From the NCBI GenBank assembly GCA_963786495.1, contig CAWAZL010000002.1, positions 744,001 to 808,000 on the forward strand: a DNA stretch of 64,000 bases, written 5' to 3'. The notes below the pieces were generated by a model, which saw only the letters and a program-made list of their open reading frames with translations, was not told the origin of the DNA and made no database searches. This document shows positions 52,436-60,786 of the stretch, one piece after another (the stretch's first letter is position 1; every line of letters begins with the position of its first letter). The DNA is from JALZKA01 sp963786495. GTDB lineage: Bacteria; Actinomycetota; Thermoleophilia; Solirubrobacterales; 70-9. The position numbers were made by a program, and so were the translations under genes.

Positions 52436-53101
52436 ATGGCACTCCACCCAGCCGAGAACCGCGGCTATCGCGAACTGATGCTGACCGCCGAGGAGGCGCG
52501 GACCCGCCTGCGCCGCATCGCCGGCCACCTCGACCTCGAGACCCGCGCCGTATGTGACAAGGGCTCAGAGACCCTCGGTGAGATGATCGTCGAATTCACG
52601 CCTGCGCTCGCCGAGCATGACCTCCACTCAGAGCTCGCGGCGCGCGGGACTGGCTCCCGAATTGGCACAGTGCGCGCCGAGATCCTCGACCGTTTCCTCG
52701 AGAAGAACCAGGCAATCCGCTTCGCCGTCGACGACCTCGAACACGTCACGACCCTCCTGGCCTACATGGGGTCCGTCTCCGCCTCACGCGGCAAGAAGAA
52801 CCTTCCTGAGTTGTGCGGCACGTGGGAGCGGAAGCTCCGCCGTCAGGTGAGCGCCATCCGCAAGGTCGCGGTCGAACTCGGCTCCCACCCCGACGATGCG
52901 ATCGAGCCTCTCGACCCGGGCGCGCTGGGCAAGGCGGCGCACGGCTCCGCGGTTGCGGTCGGGACCGTCGGCGAAGCCGTGGACCAGGGCGTTAACAAGG
53001 CGAAGGAAAAGGCGCCCTTCTTCGATCAGGCGCAGGCGAACGGCGAGACGGACACCGACGGCGAAGAAAAAAAGCGCCGTGGCCTCTTCCGCCGCAGCTA
53101 A
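52436..53101 (+). CDS. conserved-looking helical protein, unknown function
   Basis: A 221-aa, mostly helical and charged protein (MALHPAENRGYRELMLTAEEARTRLRRIAGHLDLETRAVCDKGSETLGEMIVEF...). The C terminus is hydrophilic and ends KKRRGLFRRS, a basic tail. No signal peptide or membrane segment. No family recognised. ATG start. It converges on thiG; the two stops abut with no gap. Confidence 0.6.
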   Translation: MALHPAENRGYRELMLTAEEARTRLRRIAGHLDLETRAVCDKGSETLGEMIVEFTPALAEHDLHSELAARGTGSRIGTVRAEILDRFLEKNQAIRFAVDDLEHVTTLLAYMGSVSASRGKKNLPELCGTWERKLRRQVSAIRKVAVELGSHPDDAIEPLDPGALGKAAHGSAVAVGTVGEAVDQGVNKAKEKAPFFDQAQANGETDTDGEEKKRRGLFRRS

Positions 53102-53894
53102 CTAGAGCTCGGGCATTCCCTCTTCGGGCGTCGACGCGAGCGCGTGCGTGCGCTTCGGGATACGTCCGGCCCGCCGCGCTGCATAGCCCGCGACGACTGC
53201 GCTCCGCATTGCGCCGGCCATCAGCTCCGGATCAGCCGCACGCGACACCGCGCTGGCAAGCAGCACCGCGTCGCACCCCAGCTCCATCGCCATTGAGGCG
53301 TCAGAAGCCGTGCCGATACCGGCGTCCAGGATCACCGGCACAGACGCCTGCTCAACGATGATCCGAATGTTGTACGGGTTGCGGATGCCTGCGCCGGAGC
53401 CGATCGGCGAGCCGAGGGGCATGACCGCCGCGCATCCCGCCTCCTCCAGGCGCCGGGCGAGGATCGGATCGTCGTTCGTGTACGGCAACACCGTGAAGCC
53501 GTCACTCACGAGTGTCTCGGCCGCGACGAGCAACTCGGCTGCGTCCGGCAGCAAGCGTGCGGTCGTCACCGATCACCTCGAGCTTCACCCATTGCGTCCC
53601 GAAGGCCTCGCGGGCAAGCCGCGCCGTCTTCACCGCATCGCGCGCCGTGTAGCAACCGGCGGTGTTCGGCAGCGTGAACAGACCGAGCCGGTCGATCACA
53701 TCGGTGATCGACCCCTGCGCGAGCGGATCCACGCGGCGAAGCGCCACGGTCACGATCTCGGCGCCTGACGCCTCGAGGGAGCGCTCCATCTGCTCGAGCG
53801 AGCGGAAACCGCCCGTCCCCACGATCAGCCGCGACGACCACTCCCGGTCGCCGAGAGTCCACGTGGCGGTCGCGCTATCCGCCTTGGACGGCAT
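53102..53894 (-). CDS. thiG: thiazole synthase ThiG (frameshifted here)
   Basis: ThiG forms the thiazole phosphate of thiamine from DXP, dehydroglycine and ThiS-thiocarboxylate. SRLIVGTGGFRSLEQM, TVALRRVDPLAQGS and the Schiff-base Lys in WVKLEVIGDDRTL are in the first frame; LPDAAELLVAAETLVSDGFTVLPYTNDDPILARRLEEAGCAAVMPLGSPIGSGAGI and GIGTASDASMAMELGCDAVLL are in the second. One extra base at 53551-53556 causes the break. ATG start at 53894 overlaps thiS by 20 bases. Confidence 0.9.
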
Positions 53895-54081
53895 GCACCA
53901 CCTCCATCGCCTCGCCTTCGGTCAAGACCCGATCCTCCCATTCGCCCCGCGGCACGACCTCGCCCTCAACGGCCACCGCAATCCCCCGCTCTACATCAGC
54001 CGCACCGGCCAGAGCCACGGCGTCGGCAACGGTCGCGCCTTCAGCCAACTCGCGCTCCTCGCCGTTCACCATGAGTCTCAA
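53875..54081 (-). CDS. thiS: sulfur carrier protein ThiS
   Basis: A 68-aa ubiquitin-like carrier: MRLMVNGEERELAEGATVADAV, ending in the Gly-Gly (VQGG) that is adenylated and thiocarboxylated. The start is TTG in a TTGA overlap with thiO (54078-54081), which gives the expected first strand; ATG 54072 is an alternative. No thiF is seen in the window. Confidence 0.9.
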   Translation of the reverse strand: MRLMVNGEERELAEGATVADAVALAGAADVERGIAVAVEGEVVPRGEWEDRVLTEGEAMEVVHAVQGG

Positions 54082-55269
54082 GATGACACCTCCGTGACAA
54101 CTGTTAAGGGGCCTGTCCCCTTAACGAAGCGCGCCGGGTCGGCCACTCCCAGCTCACCTGGGACCTCCTCGCCCCGAATGAGGGCGACCACGCCCGCGGC
54201 CGTAAGCGGAGCGAGCAGGATGCCGTTGCGAAAGTGGCCGGTGGCAAGCACGAGCCCGTCAATAGTTCCCCGTCCCACGATCGGAGCGTTATCGGGCGTG
54301 CCGGGCCGCAGGCCGGCGACGACCCGCTCGAGCTCCAACTCGGCGGTGTCCGGAAGCGCCCGGTAGGCCTCCCGCAGGAGCTCATACACCCCGCCGGCGG
54401 TCACGCGCGTGTCGAATCCCATCTCCTCGACGGTCGCGCCCGCGATCAAGCGGCCGTCGGCCCGCGGCACCAAGTACACCCGCTCGGAGACGACGATCCG
54501 GCCGGCCACCGGTTCGCCCGGCGCGCCGCGCAGCGTGATGATCTGGCCCTTCACCGGGCGCACGGGCGGGACCGCGTCGTCGGGCAGCCAATTCGCAGAA
54601 CCCGACCATGCGCCCGCCGCGAGCACCGTCACGTCCGCGCGGTGTTCGGACCCGTCGTCACACGCGACGCCGCCGATGGCGTGGTCGTCGTATAGCGCGC
54701 CGGTTACCTCCGCGCCCGTGACGATCTCGGCGCCCTCGCTCTCACACGCCCGGCGGAGCGCCGACACGATCGCCAACGGGTCCACCCCAGCCTCATGCGG
54801 CGCGTGCACGCCGCCGAACGCGGACGGGCCGAGCCCCGGCTCGAGCTCGCGGCACTCGCGGCCGGTCAGCCAGTCCGCCTCGAGGCCAAGCAGTGCGCAT
54901 CAGGTCGAACCGCCTGCGGAGCTCCCCCGCCTCGTCGGAGTCGAGCGCCACGTGCAGGGCACCGCTCCGAAGAAGCGACGACTCCGCGTGGCCACCGTCC
55001 GCCAGCTCGTCGGCGAACTCCGCCCACAACCCGTGTGAGGCCAGCGCGGCATCCAGCAAATCCTCCTCACCCCAGCTCGCCTCTCCAACCGGTGCCAGCA
55101 TCCCCGCCGCCACGCCCGAAGCGCCGGAGCCCGGCTCCGCACGCTCGATCACGCGAACGCGCAGCCCGCTCTGGGCCGCCCGCCACGCGCAGGCGAGGCC
55201 GATGACGCCGGCACCGACGATCACCGCATCGAGACGCTGCTGAGTGTTTTGAGGCCGGATGTCCGGCAA
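54078..55269 (-). CDS. thiO: glycine oxidase ThiO (frameshifted here)
   Basis: ThiO oxidises glycine to the imine used by ThiG, with FAD. The N-terminal dinucleotide fold AVIVGAGVIGLACAWRAAQSG and SGASGVAAGMLAP are in one frame to about 54890; then GLEADWLTGREC, HAPHEAGVDPLAIVSAL and LRPGTPDNAPIVGRG...GLVLATGHFRNGILLAP follow in the next (one extra base at 54888-54893). The start is probably TTG 55269, preceded by GGAAGGAA at the 3' end of the TPP riboswitch; in-frame codons further up lie inside the riboswitch. A 13-mer palindrome is embedded near its C-terminal codons. Confidence 0.88.
54104..54124. repeat. palindrome at the end of thiO (GGGGCCTGTCCCC core)
   Basis: TTAAGGGG (54104-54111) and CCCCTTAA (54117-54124) flank CCTGT. 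The central 13-mer is the reverse complement of GGGGACAGGCCCC, also found in hypF. It encodes VKGTGPLT near the ThiO C terminus. Confidence 0.7.
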
Positions 55270-55277
55270 GACCAGTT

Positions 55278-55366
55278 CCTTCCCTTGCGCCGGCATTACC
55301 CGGGTCAGGTTCATACGGTCGGCGGCCAAAGCCGCCCTCTCAGCCCATGAGTGGGGCTCCCGTCGT
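55278..55366 (-). promoter_or_regulatory. TPP riboswitch upstream of thiO
   Basis: On the minus strand, GGGAGCCCC leads into GGGCTGAGAGGG (the CUGAGA core), a GGCGGC/GCCGCC side stem, then ATGAACCTGACCCGGG and GTAATGCCGGCGCAAGGGAA, the conserved pyrophosphate-side core. Order and spacing match the THI-box. The Shine-Dalgarno-like GGAAGGAA for thiO is at its 3' edge, so control of translation start by TPP is likely. Confidence 0.95.
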
Positions 55367-55389
55367 CAGCTCAATCGTACCCTCGGCGC

Positions 55390-56046
55390 ATGCCCGACGC
55401 CCTCGAACGGCTCAGCAGCGCCCGCCTCTACTTCGTCTGCGAAGCCAGGCCAGGAGCCGGCGACCCGGCGCCGCTCCTCGATGCTGCCCTTCGAGGCGGA
55501 GTTGATGTGATCCAGCTGCGCGAGAAGGCGCCGCGGTGCGCCGAGGAGATTGTCGCCCTTGCCGAGCCCTTCCGCCGCGCGGCCGACGCGCACGGCGCAC
55601 TGTTCTTCTTGAACGACCACCCCGAGTTGGTCGAAGCGTGCCACGCCGACGGCGTTCACGTCGGCCAGGACGATACGCCCGTCGCCGAGGCGCGAGCGCT
55701 AGCGGGCGAAGGAGCGCTGGTCGGCCTCTCCACCCACTCGCCCGAGCAGTTCGACGCCGCGCTAGCAGCCACCGGCGACGCGCGACCCGACCAGGTCAGC
55801 GCCGGGCCCGTCTGGGAGACGCCGACGAAGGAGGGGCGCCCGGCCGCAGGCATCGAGTTGATCCGCCACGCAAGCAACGTCGCCCGCGATACACCTTGGT
55901 TCGCGATCGGAGGAATCGACACTTCGAACGTGAGCGAGGTAGTCGCTGCAGGCGCTCCCAGGATCGTCGTCGTCAGAGCGATCAGGGACGCGGCGGATCC
56001 TGAAGCCGCGGCACGTGAGCTCCGTGCAAGGCTTGGCCAGATCTAG
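55390..56046 (+). CDS. thiE: thiamine-phosphate synthase ThiE
   Basis: ThiE couples HMP pyrophosphate and thiazole phosphate. The 218-aa product has ARLYFVCEARPGAG, GGVDVIQLREKAP with the pyrophosphate-binding Gln/Arg, FFLNDHPELVEACHADGVHVGQDD, VGLSTHSPEQ and SAGPVWETPTKEGRPAAG. ATG at 55390; the longer frame from 55351 would enter the opposite-strand riboswitch. Divergent from thiO; it has no riboswitch of its own. Confidence 0.92.
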   Translation: MPDALERLSSARLYFVCEARPGAGDPAPLLDAALRGGVDVIQLREKAPRCAEEIVALAEPFRRAADAHGALFFLNDHPELVEACHADGVHVGQDDTPVAEARALAGEGALVGLSTHSPEQFDAALAATGDARPDQVSAGPVWETPTKEGRPAAGIELIRHASNVARDTPWFAIGGIDTSNVSEVVAAGAPRIVVVRAIRDAADPEAAARELRARLGQI

Positions 56047-56607
56047 ATGGGCTCACGAGAGAGAAAGCGCGCCGAAAGGCGCAAGCGCAAGGAGCGATCG
56101 GGCGACCGCTACGCCGAGCTACAGGCGCAGCGCGAGGCGCGGGCGGCGAAGACTGAAGCCAAGAACCAAGCCGCGCGGGAGGCGCTCGAGCCCCTGGAGC
56201 CGGACGAGCGGCCGGGAGTCGTCACGGTGGCGGCCGTGATCTCGGGACTCCTCGTGCTCGGCACGCTCATCTCCTTCGTGGCCGGCGTCGAGGTCTCGAC
56301 GTTCGACGACTTCGGGACGAAGACCGGGGAGGCGAAGCCGAACCTCTTCTTCACCGTCGTCTCATCGCTCGTGCTTGGCCTCATGACCTACGGCCTGTGG
56401 AAGGCGCGCTACTGGGCGGTCCTCGGCTTTCAGACCCTGCTGGTCCTGTTGATCGTCGTCTCAATCCTCGCGCTCGTCCAGGCGACCGAGGTTCTGCGCG
56501 CGCTGGGCCTCTTCGCCTTCCTTGTGGGCTCGAGCTTCCTCTTCTACCGCATGGTCAAGGCCATGGCACGGATCCAGATGCCCGACCGCGGCGGCAATTA
56601 CGGGTAA
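56047..56607 (+). CDS. integral membrane protein with basic coiled-coil N terminus, unknown
   Basis: A 186-aa protein. Residues 1-45 are highly charged (MGSRERKRAERRKRKERSGD) and probably helical and cytoplasmic. Four hydrophobic segments follow (about 58-80, 100-118, 122-146, 150-166). No motif recognised. ATG immediately after the thiE stop, so it is probably co-transcribed with thiE; a link to thiamine is not otherwise supported. Confidence 0.65.
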   Translation: MGSRERKRAERRKRKERSGDRYAELQAQREARAAKTEAKNQAAREALEPLEPDERPGVVTVAAVISGLLVLGTLISFVAGVEVSTFDDFGTKTGEAKPNLFFTVVSSLVLGLMTYGLWKARYWAVLGFQTLLVLLIVVSILALVQATEVLRALGLFAFLVGSSFLFYRMVKAMARIQMPDRGGNYG

Positions 56608-56673
56608 CTACGGATGCGCGCACCGGCCAGGTGCGCGATCCTTCACGGGACACTCGCGCAAAGGAGGGGACGG

Positions 56674-57039
56674 ATGAGGCACAAGGTTTTGATCGGGGCG
56701 GCCGCGCTGGCGGTCCTCGCTCCGGCGCCGGCTCAGGCGGCGAAGTCCGAGGTGACCATCACGAGCTACGTCCCTGGCGACATATTCGCCGGCGATCCGT
56801 CCGAGTTCGGCGGCGAAGTGCAATCGTCTAAAGCGAAGTGCGAGAAGAAGCGGAAGGTCACGCTGTTTCGCGAGGAGACAGTCGTTGACGACATCCAGAT
56901 CGGAACCGCTAAGACGAAAGCAAGCGGAGCGTTCGTCATCGAGGACTTCGGCGGAGCCAGCGACAACGCCTACTACGCGACGATTGGTCGCCGGGATGGG
57001 TGCAGTGCAGACCGCTCGGCGGACTACTTCATTCCATAG
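56674..57039 (+). CDS. small secreted protein, unknown
   Basis: A 121-aa product with a signal peptide MRHKVLIGAAALAVLAPAPAQA. The mature part (KSEVTITSYVPGDIFAGDPSEFGGEVQSSKAKCEKKRKVTLFREE) resembles small single beta-sandwich domains of actinobacterial surface proteins, with Cys pair C..C. Strong ribosome site AAGGAGGGG before ATG 56674. Related by sequence to the broken gene that follows, suggesting a tandem duplication. Confidence 0.7.
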   Translation: MRHKVLIGAAALAVLAPAPAQAAKSEVTITSYVPGDIFAGDPSEFGGEVQSSKAKCEKKRKVTLFREETVVDDIQIGTAKTKASGAFVIEDFGGASDNAYYATIGRRDGCSADRSADYFIP

Positions 57040-57051
57040 AGAGGAGCGCTC

Positions 57052-57440
57052 ATGCGTAAGCGAATCGCATTCACCGCCGCACTCGCCTAGCCGGGGCCAC
57101 GCTGGTCCCGTCCCAGAGCCCAGGCGGCGAAGACGAACCTGACCATCGCCTACAACGGGTCAGCACGTTCTCCGGTCAGGCGAAATCGCACAAGGCGAGC
57201 TGCGAGAACGGTCGCAAGGTCACGCTCTTCCTGAAGCAGGACGGCAAGGACGAAAGGTCGGGACCGACAAGACCGGCCCGGGCAAGGGCGACAGCGAAGG
57301 GCGTCTGGGTCATCAGCGTCAACCCGGGAAAGGTCAAGGCATGTACTACGCCAAGGTCAAGCCAAGGGCGACTGCGACGGGACAAGTCGAAGACTACGTC
57401 TATCCGCTGAAATCCGGGGGCCGAAAGACGCCGAACAGCC
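57052..57440 (+). pseudogene. broken paralogue of the preceding secreted-protein gene
   Basis: Begins MRKRIAFTAALA at 57052 and hits TAG at once, but fragments downstream in other frames match the neighbour: AAKTNLTIAY, SGQAKSHKASCENGRKVTLFLKQDGK, GVWVISVNPGK and YYAKVKP. Several one-base breaks are needed. It is either a decayed duplicate or a low-quality stretch. The exact end is unclear. Confidence 0.55.
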
Positions 57441-57446
57441 CGAACG

Positions 57447-57480
57447 AAACGCCCTGGTACCCAGCGGCCCCGGGGCGTTT
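57447..57480 (+). terminator. terminator before lpd
   Basis: AAACGCCC (57447-57454) and GGGCGTTT (57473-57480) pair across an 18-base loop region that can extend the stem with CCGG-like bases; the 3' arm ends in TTT followed by CTATAG. This is a typical high-GC intrinsic terminator for the secreted-protein genes. Confidence 0.7.
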
Positions 57481-57496
57481 CTATAGAGTCGAAGGC

Positions 57497-58865
57497 ATGG
57501 CCGAATCCTTCGACGTAATCGTGATCGGCGGTGGCCCCGGCGGATACGTCGCGGCGATCCGCGCCGCCCAGCTCGGTCTGAACACGGCCGTCGTCGAGAA
57601 GGACAAGCCGGGCGGGCGCTGCCTCAATTACGCCTGCATCCCGGCCAAGACGATGCTCCACTCCGCCGAGGTACTGGATCACGCCCAGAACTCCGCTGAC
57701 CTGGGCGTGAAGGTCACCAAGGCATCCATCGACTGGAAGGCGCTCGGCGAGCGCCGCGCAAGCGTCTCGGACACGCTCTCGAACGGCGTGAAGATGCTCT
57801 GGGACAAGAACAAGATCACCCAGATCGAGGGCGAGGGCTCGCTGACCGACGACGGGAACGTCGCCGTCGGCGGACGAGACGTACGAGACCAAGAACGTGG
57901 TGCTCGCGACCGGCTCCGTCGCGATGGCGATCCCCGGAGTCGAGTTCTCCGAGCGGATCGTCGACACCTGGGGCGCCTGGTCCCTGCCCGCGCAGCCGAA
58001 GAAGCTCGCGATCGTCGGCGCCGGCGCCTCGGGCTCTGAGATCGCCTCCGCCTACGCGCGCTATGGCACGGAGGTGACCCTGATCGAGATGCTCGGCCAG
58101 ATCCTCCCGCTCGAGGACAAGGACTGCGCCCGCGTCGTCGAGCGGACCTTCAAGAAGCAGGGCATCACCGTCGCGACCGGCGCGCCGATCGAGAATGTCG
58201 AGGAGACCGCGAAGTCGGTCAAGTTCACCTACGGCGAGAACCAGGGCGAGGCGGACTACCTGGTCATCGCCGGAGGCCGCGCCCCGGACGTCGATCCTCT
58301 CAACCTCGCGGGAGCCGGCGTCGAGACCGAGGCTGACGGCAAGCTCAAGATCGACGAGCTCCAGCGCACCACAAACGAGAAGGTCTTCGCCATCGGCGAC
58401 CTGGTGCGAGGGCCCGCGCTCGCCCACAAGGCATCCGAGGAAGGAGTCGTCGCGGTTGAAACCATCGCCGGCGCACCGACCCACGCCGTCGACGTGGACC
58501 TGATCCCCGGCGCCACGTTCTGCCACCCGCAGGTCGCATCGGTCGGCCTGACCGAGGCCGCGGCGAAGGAAGCCGGCCACGACATCAAGGTCGGGCGTTT
58601 CAAGCTCGGCGGCGTCGGAGCATCAGCCGTCTACGACGACCGCGAAGGCATGGTCAAGATCATCGCCGACTCCGAGTACGGCGAGATCATCGGCGCGCAC
58701 ATCGTCGGCAACCGCGCCTGCGACATGATCTCGGAGATCGTGAACGTGATCGCGCTCGAGGGCGGCTACCAGGAACTCGCCCGGATCGTCCACCCGCACC
58801 CGACGATCTCGGAAGCCGTGCTCGACGCGGCGCGAGCCGTCGACGGCTGGGCGACCCACGCCTAA
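57497..58865 (+). CDS. lpdA: dihydrolipoamide dehydrogenase (frameshifted here)
   Basis: E3 of 2-oxoacid dehydrogenase complexes: reoxidises dihydrolipoamide with FAD/NAD+. FDVIVIGGGPGGYVAAIRAAQLG binds FAD; the redox-active pair is in GGRCLNYACIPAK (variant of the usual CLNVGC). The NAD domain has LAIVGAGASGSEIASAYARYGTEVTLIEM, and the C-terminal HPHPTISEAV carries the catalytic His. One extra base at 57869-57873 (TCGGCGGACG) shifts the frame. ATG 57497. It opens a locus with the E1/E2 genes 2 kb on. Confidence 0.9.
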
Positions 58866-58873
58866 CGGCCGGA

Positions 58874-58884
58874 GGGTCAGACCC
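58874..58884. repeat. variant palindrome GGGTCAGACCC between lpd and the DsbA-like gene
   Basis: GGGTC-A-GACCC, within GAGGGTCAGACCCCTC, is an eroded, opposite-orientation member of the GGGGTCTGACCCC family. It lies in the 38-60-base gap after lpd. Confidence 0.6.
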
Positions 58885-58909
58885 CTCATGGTCCGCTAAC
58901 ACTGTGGCC

Positions 58910-59500
58910 ATGCCCGCGAGCTTCTACTACGACCTCGGCTCGCCGTACGCGTACCTGTCGGCCGAGCGCATCCACGCGGTCTTCGAAGAGGCGGGCGCAC
59001 CCCCTCCCGTGTGGAAGCCCGTCCTCCTCGGTGGGCTCTTCGCCCGCTTCGACCGCGGCTCGTGGGCGCAGACCGACGCTCGCGAGGAGGGCATGCGCGA
59101 GGTGGAGCGGCGCGCACAGGCCTACGGGCTGCCGCCGATCCGCTGGCCTGATGGCTGGCCCTCGAACTACCTCTTCGCGATGCGGGTCGCGACGTTCGCG
59201 ACCGAAATCGGCCGCGGCGTCTCTCTCCCCCTCGCCGCGTTCCGCCAACACTTCGCCGCCGGCCGCGACCTGTCGGATCCCGACAACGTCCTGATTGCGG
59301 CGGCGTCGGCCGAGCTCCACCCGCGGGCGCTCAACACTGCCGTGAACCGGGACAGCATCAAGCTTCGCCTTCGTGAGACGACCGACCAGGCCGCGGACCT
59401 GGGCGTGTTCGGCGTTCCGGCGGTCGTCGTCGGCGACGAAGTCTTCTGGGGCGACGACCGTCTCGAAGATGCTGCCGAGGCCTCGGCTATCGTCGCTTGA
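58910..59500 (+). CDS. DsbA/kappa-GST-fold protein, 2-hydroxychromene-2-carboxylate isomerase-like
   Basis: About 196 aa. It begins FYYDLGSPYAYLSAERI, with Ser-Pro in place of the CxxC of DsbA, as in HCCA isomerases that use glutathione or another thiol. The end GVFGVPAVVVGDEVFWGDDRLEDA is a typical cis-Pro and C-terminal block. Start may be ATG 58910 or GTG 58904. Substrate unknown; aromatic degradation or thiol redox are possible. Confidence 0.82.
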   Translation: MPASFYYDLGSPYAYLSAERIHAVFEEAGAPPPVWKPVLLGGLFARFDRGSWAQTDAREEGMREVERRAQAYGLPPIRWPDGWPSNYLFAMRVATFATEIGRGVSLPLAAFRQHFAAGRDLSDPDNVLIAAASAELHPRALNTAVNRDSIKLRLRETTDQAADLGVFGVPAVVVGDEVFWGDDRLEDAAEASAIVA

Positions 59501-59508
59501 AGTGGAGA

Positions 59509-60129
59509 ATGGCTGACGGAAGCGCGAGGGGGACGGTCGAGCGCCTGGAGCCCACCAAGGCGCAGCGCGCCGCTGCGCGCAAGGTGGCCGAGTCGAAGGC
59601 GACGATCCCCCACCTCTACGTACAGGGCACACTCCAGATCGGCGAGACCGGTAGTGCGATCGCAGCGATCGTCGCCGCCGTTGCCGGCGCGTTGCGGCAT
59701 GCCCCCCGGCTCAACGGCGCATACCGCGACGGCGTCTTCGAGACGTACTCGCGCGTCAACGTGGGCGTCGTGGCGGATGGCGCGGATGGCCTCGTGGTGC
59801 CGACCATCTTCGATGCCGACACGAAAGACGACGCGCAGATCGCTGCCGAGTGGGGGGCGCTGGAAGCCAAAGCGCTCAACGGCTCCATAACGGCCCGCGA
59901 GGTTGCCGGCGGAACTTTTACGCTCGCCAGTGGTTCTGGTTATGAAGGATGCGTCTATCTGCCCGTGATCAACGCCGGCCAAGCGGCGAACCTGGGGATC
60001 GGAAGCCCTCGGGACGGCGCCATTGGCGCCACGGTGGCCGCAGACGCAAGGATGATCTCGGGGCCGGAGGCAGCGACGTTCCTGGCGCTGATTCAAGCGC
60101 AACTCAGAAAGCGAACGGAGCCCGAGTAA
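59509..60129 (+). CDS. E2-like acyltransferase catalytic domain, lipoyl-less and probably inactive
   Basis: About 206 aa resembling only the catalytic domain of 2-oxoacid dehydrogenase E2: VERLEPTKAQRAAARKVAESKATIPHLYV, LNGAYRDGVFETYSRVNVGVVADGADGLVVPTIFDAD, FTLASGSGYEG. There is no lipoyl or subunit-binding domain. The active-site DHRxxDG of E2 reads DARMISG (AADARMISGPEAATFL): the catalytic His and Asp are gone. A structural or regulatory role is likely. ATG 59509; TTG 59497, in a TTGA overlap with the previous gene, is an alternative. Followed two bases later by an SRPBCC-like gene. Confidence 0.8.
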   Translation: MADGSARGTVERLEPTKAQRAAARKVAESKATIPHLYVQGTLQIGETGSAIAAIVAAVAGALRHAPRLNGAYRDGVFETYSRVNVGVVADGADGLVVPTIFDADTKDDAQIAAEWGALEAKALNGSITAREVAGGTFTLASGSGYEGCVYLPVINAGQAANLGIGSPRDGAIGATVAADARMISGPEAATFLALIQAQLRKRTEPE

Positions 60130-60131
60130 CG

Positions 60132-60656
60132 GTGTCCTCGGAGGGGAACGGGTCAGACGAGATGCAGCGCCGCATCATCGATGTGCCGATCGAGTCGCTC
60201 CCGTTCGTCGACGAGCACTTCATCGAGATCGCCGCGAAGCCCGACGAGGTGTGGGACGCGCTGATCCGCGCCGTCTCGGTGATGGGCGAGAGCCGCAAGG
60301 GCGCGCCGATCTCCAAGGCGCTGGGTTGCGAGGACAGGGAGATCGAAGGCGCGACCGGCGAGATCGGCTCAAAGATCCCCGGGTTCGTCGTCACCCGCTC
60401 GGTTAAGCCCGCGGTGCTCGCGTTGATGGGCCAGCACCGTTTCTCCCAGTACGCGCTGATCTTCACCGTTCTCGAGAAGCCCAGCGGTCTGATGCTCCTC
60501 AGCGCCCAGACCCGTGCCGTCTTTCCCGGCCGGAAAGGGCGCCTCTATCGCGGACTTGTCATCGGAACCCATGGCCACGTCATCGTTACGACGAGCCTCT
60601 TGCGCCAGGTACGGCGCCGGGCAGAGCGAATCCACGCTCGCCCGGCCCGCGCCTAG
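60132..60656 (+). CDS. SRPBCC-superfamily-like protein, unknown
   Basis: A 174-aa product (GTG 60132). VDEHFIEIAAKPDEVWDALIRAVSV is the usual first strand and helix of START/polyketide-cyclase-like folds; SQYALIFTVLEKPSGLMLLSAQTRAVFPGRKGRLYRGLVIGTHGHVIVT fits the later strands. The ligand is unknown. The longer frame from 59949 overlaps the E2-like gene and is rejected. Confidence 0.6.
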   Translation: MSSEGNGSDEMQRRIIDVPIESLPFVDEHFIEIAAKPDEVWDALIRAVSVMGESRKGAPISKALGCEDREIEGATGEIGSKIPGFVVTRSVKPAVLALMGQHRFSQYALIFTVLEKPSGLMLLSAQTRAVFPGRKGRLYRGLVIGTHGHVIVTTSLLRQVRRRAERIHARPARA

Positions 60657-60660
60657 GTAA

Positions 60661-60721
60661 GTGCCTGGCACCGTGCCTGGCACCAGGTCGAGTGTGAGCA
60701 AAGCATTTGGTGCCTGGCACC
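60661..60721. repeat. GTGCCTGGCAC palindrome cluster (three copies)
   Basis: GTGCC-T-GGCAC occurs at 60661-60671 and 60673-60683 as a tandem pair and at 60710-60720, the last within the full 13-mer GGTGCCTGGCACC (60709-60721). It shares the 6-1-6 layout of the GGGGTCTGACCCC family. The cluster fills the first part of the 287-base gap between the SRPBCC-like gene and pdhA. Confidence 0.85.
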
Positions 60722-60739
60722 GGGGTCCCTAGAACAAGG

Positions 60740-60767
60740 TTGAAACATCGTCGGTCAGGGGTATAGT
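60740..60767 (+). promoter_or_regulatory. promoter of the pdhABC operon
   Basis: TTGAAA (60740-60745), a 16-base spacer and TATAGT (60762-60767) make a good sigma-70 promoter. The -10 box sits in a GGGG-TATAGT-CCCC dyad, which could be a regulator site. Transcription from here leaves a ~170-base leader before pdhA. Confidence 0.7.
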
Positions 60768-60786
60768 CCCCAGTAGCGATCGGCAC

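Noticed and set aside
57176..57967. 263-aa minus-strand open frame over lpd start
   Set aside because: Antisense to the FAD domain of lpd and to a terminator; no motifs.
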